Below are positions 52,090 through 63,034 of a DNA stretch of 64,000 bases, one piece after another (positions within the stretch are counted from its first letter, which is position 1; each line of letters opens with the position of its first letter). Source of the DNA: Meconema thalassinum. Its lineage: Eukaryota > Arthropoda > Insecta > Orthoptera > Tettigoniidae. Both the position numbers and the translations under genes were made by a program. Location: NCBI GenBank assembly GCA_946902985.2, contig OX336395.1, positions 291,209,065-291,273,064 of the forward strand, written 5' to 3'. Below the pieces are notes generated by a model that did no database searches, was not told the DNA's origin, and was given only the letters and a program-made list of their open reading frames with translations.

Positions 52090-53355
52090 ATTTGGGTATT
52101 TATCAAAATTCAAAATGGTGGTTGTTCATCAAACAAGGCTGCTGCGTTTTAGTGATAACTCCTGTGATGTTCAACATTTTTAGGTTCTGTTCATTTTATT
52201 TCATTGCGAAGATATTCCTCTAGAAATGCAAATACTTTCAACAACATATATTTTTACTTTTGTATTGAAAAGAAAATGTTAAAATTTTACAATATTTTAG
52301 TTACATTTTATTTAAAAGAATATATATCCTAGTAAGATACATGGATTTACATCATTTTGTCAATATAGTAAGCAGAAATACACACAAAAATGTTCATTAG
52401 TGTATGTCAATTAGTTTTTGAGTTATTATTAAAACGGGCGTCAAAAACATAACTCTGAGAATACGAGCGATAAACATTTGTGCATATACCATTAACAGGG
52501 ACGAACATTGGGTTCAGGGTTTTGCCTTTTAAATCATAACTCCAAAACTACGCCGCATAATGACATATTTCTTGCACCAAAATGTTCCTAAAGGATAGGA
52601 GCATAAAATAAAAATATTTTGAAAAAAAAATATATTTTTTTTGAAGTTCAGCTATACCTGACCCCTTTATTTATAACCCTATCTACTGCCGGTGAAGAAA
52701 GTATAGATACTCAAGTTTAGACGCCAATAAAAACGTTATTCGTAGCCATACATAAAAACAAGCTACACCAAACTGTTCCTTATTTTATTCTGCGTTTAGC
52801 TATGTAGAGTAAACATTCGTATTGTAAACCGTTACAATTTTATAGCTGAGTGAGCAAAACAAGTGCCGGTGTCTTTAACAAGTCTAACGGAGCGCTCGCT
52901 TAGAAAGATCATTACATTAAAAGTATTAATCAGACCGTAATTAAACTTTAATACGTCTTGAAGGAACTTACTGTTAACGTGTAAACGGAGTTTTAATGTG
53001 ATCGTACGCTTCTGAAAATAGTTGTTGTTAATTTTGTAAACCAACTTTTTCTCGGGCCTGGGTGGTCGTAGCAGTATGACCTATGGCTTGTTATGAGGCT
53101 CATAGGAATTCAAGGCTAAACGAAAATTTATGTTTTATCTACACGTGATTTGTGATTTTAGTGCCTATTATGTTGGTCCTATAAAGAAACAAAACAATGA
53201 TTAGCGGCTAACTCTACAATTTTGAATTAGTCAGGTCAAAAACTGCCCAAGTGACTTTTTTGTCGAAATTGAGTTATGACCGCCATTTTATTCTACTCTC
53301 AAAGTTCGATGTTCTGAAGGGACAAGTACAAAATGTTTGCCTGGATTTAAATGAG
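52090..53355. other. no recognised gene
   Basis: AT-rich, with phrases like TTAAATCATAACTCCAAAAC at 52530 typical of repeat families but no partner in the window. The frame 52832-53044 has no motif. Confidence 0.3.
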
Positions 53356-53359
53356 AAAT

Positions 53360-54996
53360 AAAATCAACCTCAAGTCAAGAAGAACAGTTGAGAAGATGGC
53401 AAGAATATTTTTCAGAAATCTTAAACAAAGATGGTGGAAATGAACAGGAAATACAAGAAGTAAATGATGGTTTAGATAGTCAAGATCCAAGAATAAGGCT
53501 AGATTCCCCCAACAAGGCTAGAAGTTAGACTCACATGGAAACAAATGAAGAATGGGAAAGCAGCAGGTATAGATAATATAGATCCAGAAATATTAAAAGC
53601 AGATGAAGAGGTCACCATTAATTTGCTCCTACCATTATTGAAGAAAATATGGAAGGAAGAAAAAATTCCAACTGATTGGAAAGAGGGGCTTATTGTGAAA
53701 CTTCCCAAAAAAGGCGACACCACAATGTGCAAGAATTGGAGAGGAATAACACTTCTGAGCATACCAAGTAAAATTCTCTCTATAATAATTCTAAACCGAG
53801 TGAAGGACTCTATCGAACATCGCCTTCGAAATGTACAAGCTGGTTTCCGTAGACAGCGCAGCTGTGTTGATCTAATAAATACGCCAAGAAAAATTCTAGA
53901 GCAAAGTAATTAATGGCAGGTAACATTGTACTTGACGTTTATAGATTTCGAAAGAGCATTTGATTCAGTAAACAGGACTGTAATGTGGAACACCTTGATG
54001 AGATATGGAATACCACATAAGATCTTGAATCTTATGAAGGAAATGTATGAAGGACACAGGTGTAAAGTAGTACATGAGGGGAAGCTCACAGACTATGTGA
54101 ATGTCACAAGTGGAGTTCGCCAGGGATGCGTTCTGTCACCAACACTCTTTTTAGTGGTGCTCGATAATGTTATGAGGAAAATGTTGGGTAGGAGGAAAAG
54201 AGGAATACAATGGGGAATGGGGGAAAGACTGGAAGATCTAGAGTTTGAAAATGATAATTGTCTTTTGTCTTCAAGATTTAGTGACATGAAACACAAGCTA
54301 GAAGGATTACGAAAGGAAGCAGAGGCAGCAGGACTCAACATAAATGTAGATAAGATCAAGGAAATGAGAGTAAATGCCAAAATTGAAGAAAGGTTGATTG
54401 TGGCAGGAGAAGAGATTGAGGAGGTTAAAACATTTCTTTATTTGGGAAGTGTAGTGACAAGAGAAGGAGGAGCAGAATAAGATGTGAAAGCGAGAATAAG
54501 GAAAGCAAATGGAGCATTTATGCAGATGTATGCGGTGTGGAAGAATAAAAACATTGCTAGGAAGACGAAAATTAAAATTATCAATACAAATTTTAAGTCT
54601 GTCCTTCTATATGCTTGAGGAAATTGGAAGGTTACACGAACTATCACACATCTTCTGCAAACATTTATAAACCGTTGTTTACGACGCATCATAAACATCA
54701 GATGGCCGGAAATAATATTCAACGAAGAAGTTCCAGTTGAAGTGGAAATCAAGAGGAGAAAATGGAAATGGATAGGTCATACTTTGAGGAAGCCAGTGGG
54801 ATCTGTAGAAAGGGCAGCATTGGAATGGAATCTGCAAGGTGCACGGAGGAGAGGTCGTCCTAGGAAGACCTGGAGGAGGACTGTAGAGGATGCACTTGGA
54901 ATTGGGAAGACCTGGAAGGAAGTTAAAGCATTGGCAAGTCGACGACCGCAATGGAGACGTTTCATGGATGCCCTATGTTCCAGTGGGAACAAGAGG
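53360..54996 (+). pseudogene. LINE reverse transcriptase, longest remnant
   Basis: 5'-truncated LINE covering most of the reverse transcriptase. Order: TSSQEEQLRRWQEYFSEILN, NGKAAGIDNIDPEILKAD, WKEGLIVKLPKKGDTTMCKN, WRGITLLSIPSKILSIIILN, QAGFRRQRSCVDLI, a stop, LYLTFIDFERAFDSVNR (first catalytic Asp), VTSGVRQGCVLSPTLF, the position of YADD reading FENDN, TFLYLGSVVTREGG, then stops, RRKWKWIGHTLRKP and RRRGRPRKTWRRT, ending at a stop at 55000 with an AAGTCAAGTAAG tail. The catalytic FADD is destroyed (FEND), and at least four stops interrupt it. The related endonuclease domain is missing upstream. Clade uncertain (RTE/CR1-related). Confidence 0.9.
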
Positions 54997-55009
54997 AATT
55001 AAGTCAAGT

Positions 55010-56106
55010 AAGTAAGTCAAGTCAAGAACTGGCCAAGTCCAACGTACATGGGTGTTTCTTCCCATGAGGTTGGTAGTCTTGTCATTTGGAGAAGACAACT
55101 AGCTGCTTTTATTACGTAGCAAGTCTAACCTCTTCTCTGTGAATGTATATATGTGTTGATTTTTAAATATACATGGTTTGTTATGTTGTAATAAAGTTCA
55201 ACGCATATTTTCGAGCTATTCTCAACATAGGCAGGAGTGTTACAATCATCATGCCGGTTTTTGTAGTTAGCCAAAATGTAAGAAACATTTAATGTTGCGT
55301 AAACTTTCTCGGCCAATTGCATACACAATATAGCTTTGGGTCTATTACATGGAGATGCCCTGAGCTCGTTTGTGTTAAGCCAAGCGCTGTGTCCAAAGTG
55401 GGCGAAACTTTAACTTGTATTCAGTGTTCCGTGACTTGCATATGGTTGTACGAATCGAATAAGTGTTCTGTTTATTAATTTTAAAGTGCGTATCGTTGAA
55501 TATCAAAATGTGTACGAACAATCAGTGAAAGTGGCTGTGCTCGAAATTGGGCCTAAAAACTGATGAATGCCTCAACACCAATAAGAACTTAATCAATTTG
55601 GTGTAAATACAGTGATTAGTTCGGCATCATTATGATAGTTCCCAAGATGTTCCTTCATTGGTATAACTCGCACCTTCAGACACCTGTATTGACTTTAATC
55701 GGTGTTTCAGTGTATTATTACGTTTTGCCGCGTCTTTATTACAAAACTAGCTTTGCATAGATGCTCTCATATTTCTATTTAAATTGGCTTTTAAAACGAT
55801 AACGCAGCTTATTTGTGCCAAGTACCTTGATGTACAGAGTGTATTCTGCCTATCCAAGAAAAAATCTTCACTAGTCATTGCAGTTTTATGTCACTAAAAT
55901 CCAACACTAGTTGGTGTGGTTTACGGCTTTAAGCATAAAAACAGCCATTTTCTTGCTCCCCAAAGTGGGCGAGCCGTTTGGCTTCAGCAGCTTGCACTAG
56001 GCAGCGCAGCGAAGGCATCTCCTTGCTTTCTTTCCTCCATGGTCTATTAGATCGAGTGAAACATTAAAAACCCGACCTTTCGAGACAATTGCTTGTCCCT
56101 TTATCA
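55010..56106. other. no recognised gene
   Basis: Contains the LINE tail and then unique-looking AT-rich sequence. CCAAAGTGGGCGA occurs twice (55392 and 55960) in the same orientation, 570 bp apart. Nothing further assigned. Confidence 0.35.
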
Positions 56107-56115
56107 AGGTGTGTC

Positions 56116-56158
<43 letters not shown>
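56107..56158. repeat. (GAAA)n microsatellite
   Basis: AAGAAAGAAAG run, 13 units, just upstream of the hAT target site. Confidence 0.95.
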
Positions 56159-56159
<1 letters not shown>

Positions 56160-56176
56160 GTAAACAATGGCATAGC

Positions 56177-56867
56177 CAGTGCTGGATTACCCATTAGGCC
56201 CGACTAGGCCCAGGCCTAGGGCCCCCAAGCAATTTCTTATTTAGTTCTTATTTTTATCCAGAACTGAGACAGTTTCAGCATTAGGCTATATTAAACTACG
56301 ATGTCCTTTAAGAATTGAGTTCACTCATCCTGACCTTAACGAAATTCTTATTCGAGACAAGCTTGAGTCTGTTTTCCTGAACGTTGAAATTGCCTTTCGC
56401 ATTTTCCTGACCCTCGTGATAACGAATTGTTCTGCGGAGCGCTCATTTTCAAAATTGAAACGGATCAAAAGTGCGCAAAGAAGTATCATGTCACAAGAGC
56501 GATTAGACATGCGAACTTTAATGTATATCGAGTCAGATCTTCTGCGGGAAATTGATTTTGATGGCATTGTAGAAGATTTCATTGACCGAAAAAAACAACA
56601 GATTTTTTATTTTTTATTACATTTTACAGAAGTAAAATATAGTATGATTTGTTAAATTGTTCATCAAATCATCAAATAACGATGATCGTTTCAAAAGAAA
56701 TGTATGTGTATATGATTTAATATAAAGTGTATTATTCATCTTGAAAAAAAGAACTCTTGTATATACTTTATTAAATGTACAGGTGCTAAAAAATAAAAAT
56801 TATTTGAAAAAAAAGGGGCCCCAAAATCTGAGGGACTTGGGCCTCATTTTACTTCAATCTGGCACTG
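56177..56867 (+). mobile_element. hAT element with perfect 8 bp target duplication
   Basis: GGCATAGC at 56169-56176 and 56868-56875. Ends CAGTGCTGGATTACCCATTA and, inverted, AATCTGGCACTG form the terminal inverted repeat (imperfect beyond the first 12 bp), with GGCCC-rich subterminal sequence on both sides. 691 bp, internally deleted, with a transposase tail inside. Confidence 0.93.
56337..56655 (+). pseudogene. hAT transposase, C-terminal dimerisation domain
   Basis: Frame IRDKLESVFLNVEIAFRIFL, VITNCSAERSFSKLKRIKSA, QRSIMSQERLDMRTLMYIES, DLLREIDFDGIVEDFIDRKK. NCSAERSFSKLKRIKSxxRSxMxQERLxxLxxLxIExDxxxxIDxDxxIxxFxxxKxRK is the hAT C-terminal (hATC) domain. Only this domain remains; it keeps an uninterrupted frame, so the deletion may be recent. 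Transposition would depend on enzyme from elsewhere. Confidence 0.9.
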
Positions 56868-57089
56868 GGCATAGCCTCCATAGATAACAGGTATAAGATA
56901 GGAAGCCATGTCGTAACAAATAGTTACTCCATGACTAAAGCCCTAAGCAGATGCGGATATCCGCAACATTTCTCGCCATGCAGATATAGTTTGCATGTAT
57001 TTGCGGATAGCGGATAAGCTGCGGATAATGTTTGGAGTAAATTTGCGGATAGTTTTTAGAATACAATCCCAACTTGTTGAATATCATGG

Positions 57090-58395
57090 GGAAAGTTTGG
57101 TAATCGTGCGCACGTATGTTTTTCGAGTTAGCAGTACAACTAGCAACTCAGTTCACTGCTACCCTAAAGTTGTCATCGTACCTATCAGATAGGGACAGTC
57201 AGCATGATGCCAGTCGCTATGTGATAACCGGAGGCTTGGATGAAGAAACTCAACACGTTGCATGTTATTTTCTGTAGCCAGCAAATAATAAGGGAAGCCT
57301 ACAGTTGTGATTCAATTATTTAAAAGTAAATGTAGTTTTAAATGCCAGTGTGTACAGTGGTTTTGCATGTATCTATTTTTCAATATAATAGATTAGTTAA
57401 CCGGGATTCAGTGAGTTACGTTTTAAAAGCAGAGTGGGGTAATGGTGCGCAGATCATATATGATACAAATACAAATACAACGCGACATTAATAGCAAAAT
57501 ATTTCGTGTTTGTTCTCCTGATGCCAAGAAATTATACGCGGAAAACGGAGAAAAATTCCTACCCAGCAGAAAATGTGCAGAAATCTCGACGTGCAATTAG
57601 GGATGATGGGAGGAAAATAAGGGAAGTGGGGAGAAGTTTCAACATTCCCCAGTCAATCCTACCAACGCAGTTGCTGCAAAATTGTCTTGCTCCACCTCGT
57701 CTAGTCCGTAAAGCTGTTTTACCAACGAAATGGAGTCATAATTATCAGAATACCTTTTGACATACCGGTAAGCAAAATTATTTTATGGCTAACGCCCACA
57801 AAGCTTGTTAGACGGTTCGAGTTCAAGTTTGCAGAGGAGAATAAGATTCCCCATAATTTCCATAAAGTTAAAAGTCTAACAGGCAAATATTGGTTGTATG
57901 AGTTCTTGAAGAGATATCCTGCATTAACGTTGAGACAACCTGAAAGAACAAGCCTAAATTGGATTGCCTCCTTTAATGCTGACGAAACGAAGATATTTTA
58001 TTCTAATATCCAAAACTGCAGAATTTTAGTTCATTGCATTGTTATGCTTTTGTAAAAAGCATTGGAATATTCTAATGTTAATGCACAGTGCAAGTTTCTG
58101 CCAATTCACATTGTATTAGTTTGGCTTTCCAACACTCATCCCATGCGCACAATTTCCCAACCCATGCGCATTATTACCCTGCAAGGTGGGTAATCGTGCG
58201 CAAATGAATATTTGCGAGATTTCGAATTATAGTCCACCAAATTTATTTTTGAATTAAATTTGTTTCTGCACATCGAATTTAGAGTTACTAAGGCTCCCTT
58301 ATTCATAACTGCAGTTGTGTTATCTATTATTTCGTCATCACAAGACCGATTCTTGCTTAAGTGCGCACAATTCCCCCACTCTCCCTTATTAGGGC
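57090..58395 (+). mobile_element. pogo-like DNA transposon nested in the GCGGAT element
   Basis: Ends GGGGAAAGTTTGGTAATCGT, GCGCACG and, inverted, GTGCGCACAATTCCCCCACT then CTCCC: imperfect inverted repeats sharing the GTGCGCA word. GGTAATNGTGCGCA recurs at 57103, 57437 and 58191, and its inverse at 58140-58165 and 58360. Carries the transposase remnant below. Confidence 0.7.
57521..58055 (+). pseudogene. pogo/Tigger-like transposase, N-terminal half
   Basis: Frame 57521-57672 reads PRNYTRKTEKNSYPAENVQK, RRAIRDDGRKIREVGRSFNI, PQSIL: the N-terminal CENP-B/psq-type helix-turn-helix of pogo transposases. After a frameshift and a gap, RFEFKFAEENKIPHNFHKVK, GKYWLYEFLKRYPALTLRQP and ERTSLNWIASFNADETKIFY follow, which is the second DNA-binding (CENP-B-type) helix-turn-helix. 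The DDE catalytic domain is missing before the right end at 58395. An unusual substitution is YLKRYPALTL for the common FLKRHPxLSL. Inactive. Confidence 0.85.
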
Positions 58396-58952
58396 CCGGA
58401 TGTTTATGACATATCATATTTTTCCGTTATGGTTTTTCATGACAAATGCAAGATGATGATTTAAGCTAATCCCATTCAAATTATGTCATTAAGCATAATC
58501 AACACTCCGAACTGAAAAGGGTTGCAATTCTGGCTGTGTAACATTCATTTTAAACATAGCATATGGCATACATAGCCTAAGGGTTCGACTTTCTGCTCAA
58601 TTGTCTAAAAGATAAAGTATAAAGCAACACATTGAAAATATTATTGTAATGCCAGTAGATTCGGATAACAAACGTGTGGGTTAAAGTCACGTGGATGCAG
58701 GGCGGATGCGGATAACAGCCGTGCGGATGCGGTGCGGATGCGGATAACGTTTTGTCTATCCGCGCAGTGCTCTATCCATGACCTCCTGAAACCAAGAGGA
58801 TCTTGGTAATGAAACTATAGAGGGCAGTTCTTTAATACAGGTGATGGTTATCCCTTGAATAAATCATGGCAAAAGTGCATAAAGTTACAAGGAGATTATG
58901 TAGAGAAGGTGGAAGTAACAACTGATATGCAATATACTTCATTTGGGTAGAA

Positions 58953-60003
58953 AACAAGAAGTTCCGTGACGAACTAAAGAGCCTACTTTTCTTAAAATTT
59001 AAGATTCATGCCAATCTTTATAGACATATCTAGAATAATGACGAAATTAAGTTGGTAATATCGAAATTTCTAATTAGTTTGAAATATACCTGGAATAATG
59101 TAGCCTAATAGAGCACTACAGTTGGCAGCCCTGGTGACTGAATATATTGTTAGTTCCATCTCTTAAGGTACAGAATACAAAATTTGGTTGAAGTCCAATG
59201 GATAGCATGGACGTTACATGCAGTTAGACATTGAATTTATCAGCGCGCGTAAAATCATGTTGGCAACAATGTCATGAATGTGTTGGTCAGAAATAATCTG
59301 AAATTATATGATCTCTTGTTGTGCCAATTTTGGATGAAATCCATTTGTTAGTATAGAAGTTACATGTATTTAAAAATTGGTCCTATCAGTTACTCCAAAT
59401 TAATATAGAATGTCAGGTACTATACGTGTGCATAGTTTAAAGCTGTCAACTTGCATACTTTCTGATATATTGGTATTCGGATAAGAAAAAAGAGAGAGAG
59501 CATTTATTAACAGTTGTCAGCCCTGGTAGCTTTTAAGAATACGTTCAGTGATATCTGTTTATGTACACATAGTGCATACGAAATTTCATTGAAATCCAAT
59601 TGATAGTGTAGAAGTTATATGCATAATTGGACCTATCAGCAGGCTTAGAATGATTTTGGCAACACTGCCATGCATGGCCTCCTGGAAATTAAACTGAAAT
59701 ATTACTATCTACATGTGTGCCAGTTTTGGAATAGCTCCCATGCATACCTTCCAAGATATCCAACATGAAGCTCAAATTTCAATTGCGGTTTTTCAGCAGA
59801 TGGTAGCACTGACATAATTTTTAAATATGGGCTTGAGATATTCAGGTATAGATCTTTACTCATACCAAATTTGGATTCGATTGCTGCAGCCGTTTAGGAG
59901 TTGATAGGGGACACACACACACAGTCAGACAGACAGACATTTGCCCGGATCGATCTCATAAGTCTACGTTTTCCTCATATTTGCAAAATGTGAAAAGTAG
60001 GCT
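58953..60003 (+). mobile_element. subrepeat element family A, copy 4
   Basis: AACAAGAAGTTCCGTGACG to GAAAAGTAGGCTAAA. It has one fewer internal unit than copies 1 and 2, and an internal deletion near 59385 joins CCTATCAG to TTACTCC. The 3' module with (AC)n, CAGACAGACAG and hairpin is present. Flanked by A-runs. Confidence 0.8.
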
Positions 60004-60125
60004 AAAAATAAAGTGTAAAACAATATGGTACGCCCCTCGTATGTATATACGGTACCTACAGTGTTGCAAGACTGAGAAATGACAATCCTATCCACAAACA
60101 ATCTCCCCCCACCAAGGTGTAGCTA

Positions 60126-60545
60126 CGAGGGCAGATCAAAATATAAGTTGCACTTCCCAGTTATGGCCATTTATTACACCACCTATACAACAGCAACACG
60201 CCTATAACGACATACAATGTAACGTCACTTTTCCACACAGTTTCCAAGAGACTCCTTCAGCGTTCTGCAACCAAACGGAGACAGCGGCCTTCACCTCCTC
60301 ATCGGTCTGGGAATGTCGACCACCGTTCTGTCTAATGATCGCATTCACCCTGTTGACATTTGCACGGGTCCTGGACGTTGCGGGCCTGCCCTCGTGATAT
60401 CCGTGCGTCCGGCTTCGAATTGCTGACACCACTTTACGATCCCTTGCCGGGAAAGGGCCCGCTCCCCATACACAGCACTAATTTCACGATGAATATCCGT
60501 GCAATTCTTTCGTTTGGTCCATAGTAATCGGGTTGTCGCACGCAC
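60126..60545 (-). pseudogene. mariner transposase N-terminal fragments, internally deleted
   Basis: Minus frames: DIHREISAVYGERALSRQGI, VKWCQQFEAGRTDI (first helix-turn-helix), then RPATSRTRANVNRVNAIIRQ, NGGRHSQTDEEVKAAVSVWL and QNAEGVSW. The last piece belongs near the C-terminus of the mariner group whose ends begin TACGAGGGCAGATCAAAATA, present here at 60125-60145, so the middle (all catalytic residues) is deleted. The opposite inverted repeat was not found. Confidence 0.8.
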
Positions 60546-60930
60546 CTCATATTTGGAGTGAACGTCCAGTCGACGCGCAATTGCATTTGGCCGCTATTCA
60601 CACCATACAAGACGAGACACCACAGCGACCTGCCTAACAGATGTATGGGTTGTGTCTGTCCCTTTCTCCGCTGTGCCCACGTTTGCGACACACAGCGCGT
60701 TAGTGCAACTAACTTTTTGATCCACCTTCGTACTACAGTAGCCTATTGCTGTGGCAATAAGGCCCAAACTAGAATTGTTAACTGATGTGCAGAAATAGCC
60801 TACGAGTACTCTGCTGTGATGATGGTCAAAAGCTAGAACTGCAACATACACACACTGTTTGACTACTAATAATAACAGGCCTGCAAAATTTAGCCTAAAT
60901 TTTTGAAAAATACGAGAGAATTTTTGCTAA
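60546..60930. other. no recognised gene
   Basis: GC-richer first half, possibly more of the mariner's upstream region on the minus strand, then AT-rich sequence. Frames on both strands lack motifs. Confidence 0.3.
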
Positions 60931-60934
60931 TTTT

Positions 60935-61345
60935 ATGTCATTTGGTGTGCTTGTTTTGAATAAGACCTCCATTTTTTCCCATCACGTAAAATCAATATCA
61001 ATATCAGCTCCTGCACCAAGTCGTGATTATAATTATTGCCTTAAGGTAACCAGAAAACAAGTTTGCATTTATTTATGGAAAATAACTCATCACACTAGTA
61101 TCTTCCCTCATGTGCGAAAAGAGCCAATCCAAGATTTTCTTCACAATGTTTCAATGCAGGATGAAATTGAGCGACTATTTGGCTCTGCTACTGTCAAGAA
61201 TATCTCAAGTCTTGCACGTGGCAACTAGGATTACCTTGCTCATCTCCCTCCCAAGATCCTTGCTAAAATTCTCTCCTTTGTTGATTTAAGGGATCTAGTT
61301 AATGTGGCTGCAACATGTCGAAATGTATCAAATCAAACGACACTC
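60935..61345 (+). pseudogene. F-box gene fragment resembling FBXO36
   Basis: The only non-transposon protein homology in the window. Plus frame: APAPSRDYNYCLKVTRKQVC, IYLWKITHHTSIFPHVRKEP, IQDFLHNVSMQDEIERLFGS, NISSLARGN, an in-frame TAG (61226-61228), then DYLAHLPPKILAKILSFVDL and RDLVNVAATCRNVSNQTTLH. The second part is an F-box (LPxxIxxxIxSFxDLxDLxxxAxxCR), which in intact proteins binds Skp1 in SCF ubiquitin ligases. The first part fits the upstream region of FBXO36 (PPSKDYYxLxVTRxQVxxxxWKI and DFLxxxxLQxxIxxxFG). No intron is visible across the join. The C-terminal half is lost where a SINE fragment starts. Probably a retropseudogene or a broken exon; the ATG at 60935 may be fortuitous. 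Confidence 0.68.
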
Positions 61346-61454
61346 CACACGCGGTGGTACTTGTAGCTCACCCATTGGGTGTCCGCCTAGAAGCAGCTAC
61401 AAATTGGTGAGCCGAACATGTCCTAGGACACTCCCGGCACTAAAAGCCATACGC

Positions 61455-61497
<43 letters not shown>

Positions 61498-61498
61498 T
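61345..61498 (+). mobile_element. SINE beta 3' fragment with (AAT)n tail
   Basis: GGTGGTACTTGTAGCTCACC, CATTGGGTGTCCGCCTAGAA, CACTCCCGGCACTAAAAGCC, ATACGC then AATAATAAT at 61456-61497. It is the 3' half of the SINE at 10656-10981, but with an (AAT)n instead of an A-run tail. It cuts off the F-box fragment. Confidence 0.82.
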
Positions 61499-61718
61499 CG
61501 ATAATTTTGCTAAAATCGAGAGAGAAAAAATCCCTTGAGTTTAAAATTTTTACATCAAATTATGGTGCAGTTTCTAGAAGAAACTAACATAAAATAGATG
61601 ATAGACCGAGAGGAACAAATGTTAAACTGAGCAAAAAACAAAACACACAGTGTCTATTTAAGAGCGTAGTCTTTTTCCTTTGAAACGTCTTCTTGATGTT
61701 CTTCTATTACTGTATGTT
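61499..61718. other. no recognised feature
   Basis: AT-rich spacer; no continuation of the F-box frame was recognised on this side of the SINE. Confidence 0.35.
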
Positions 61719-61730
61719 CAATCTCAGGTA

Positions 61731-62446
61731 CAGCGGCTTCGGTGGCGTAGTCGGTAGCATGCTGAGCTTCTATGCCCAAGATAGCGGGTTCAAACCCGGC
61801 CGAAGCCGTCGAATTTTTTAAGAGCGTTAAAATCCCTCAGTATGCCTTCCTTCGGAGAGGAAGTAAAGCCGGCTGTCCCATGTCATAGATTTATGGCATG
61901 TTAAAGAACCTTCCACTAATTACACCTGTGTGAAGCTAAATTGTATAGGTTAAGCATGTACACAACGCTCTTAGGTTCCTACGTTCATTGCCAAGAGCCG
62001 ACTGCGGTGGCGTCTGGTCGCTAAGTTCTGAACTAGTAGTCGTCGACGGTGGCGTTTGGTGGCAAAAGTAGGAACTATTTGTAAAATTCATAACTCTGCA
62101 GTCCTTACTTGAATTAAAAAACAGATAACACACACTAATACAGTCATCACAATTAACACCGGTTATCAGGCAGATTCTACACACACCCAAAGTACACGGG
62201 GCTACATGACCGCGTTGTCGCAACCCCTAAACTTAAGAACCAACCACAATTAACACCGGTTATCAGACAGATTCTACACACACCCAAAGTACACGGGGCT
62301 ACATGACCGCGTTGTCGCAACCCCTAAACTTAAGAACCAACCAACCACAATTAATACCGGTTAACAGACAGATTCTACACACACCCAAAGTACACGGGGC
62401 TACATGACCGCGTTGTCGCAGCCCCTAAACTGAGGAACCAACCAAC
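61731..62446 (+). mobile_element. long tRNA-headed SINE (alpha), complete copy
   Basis: Head CAGCGGCTTCGGTGGCGTAG, box B GGGTTCAAACCCGG, body with GCCGGCTGTCCCATGTCATA, TTAAAGAACCTTCCACTAAT, GGTTCCTACGTTCATTGCCA, GGCAAAAGTAGGAACTATTT and a tail of three units of 97-101 bp (CAGATTCTAC at 62171, 62268, 62369), ending in ACCAACCAAC. The direct repeat CAATCTCAGGTA (61719-61730) / CAATCTCGGGTA (62447-62458) is the target duplication with one difference, so the whole 716 bp moved as a unit. Confidence 0.85.
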
Positions 62447-62458
62447 CAATCTCGGGTA

Positions 62459-63034
62459 AATATTCATATAAATCCAAGTACAATTGAATTTTTCAAGAAA
62501 GCGTGACGTCATAGAGCTTTTTTAATTACTGATTTCGAAATCAGCAGCGGAATATACACTTCCCTTCGCAGGCCTGTCTAATGTGCTGAACGATCTCATA
62601 TGGAGACTCGCATTCCATAATATCATCGGGGTTGGAAAATACCAGGAGTTGGCCAAGGAAGGTTGACAGGAATGAGGAGGTCGGTACAAGTAAGTGGAAG
62701 CAATGCCGGACTCAGCTGTGGTCCCGTGGTCACTAACCCACGTCCCAATACTATAGTTGCAAGTCCCTGGAGGGTGCTCCTTCGTAAGTTAGGAAATCAG
62801 CAAGCGACGTTGTCAAACACTCGACGCAAGTTCAATTTCCAAGCGCCGAATTGCCAAACTGTACAATCTCCATTACACACACACAGCACCAGATAACATT
62901 TTACGATATCCGGCTCGGAAAACGAACAGATTGCATTACCAGTTGCTACATGGATCAGCAGAAACATTTGTAGCGGTGCATTTGGAAGGCTGTAAACTTG
63001 TCGTTTAGAGACTCCATGAATTAAAAGAGCACTT
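62459..63034. other. no recognised gene
   Basis: Contains GTCCCGTGGTCACTAACCC near 62720 and a CACACACAC word near 62876; no family assigned. Frames such as 62663-62896 lack motifs. Confidence 0.3.

Larger units (their letters stand above)
56937..58775. mobile_element. GCGGAT-rich inverted-repeat element, copy 3 (interrupted)
   Basis: Left end AAGCCCTAAGCAGATGCGG, GGAGTAAATTTGCGGATAG; right part from CCCGGATGTTTATGACATATC at 58396 to GCGGATAACGTTTTGTCTATC, CGCGCAGTGCTCTA. Both sides align to copy 1, and the segment between is a nested pogo-like transposon at about 57090-58395. Confidence 0.72.
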
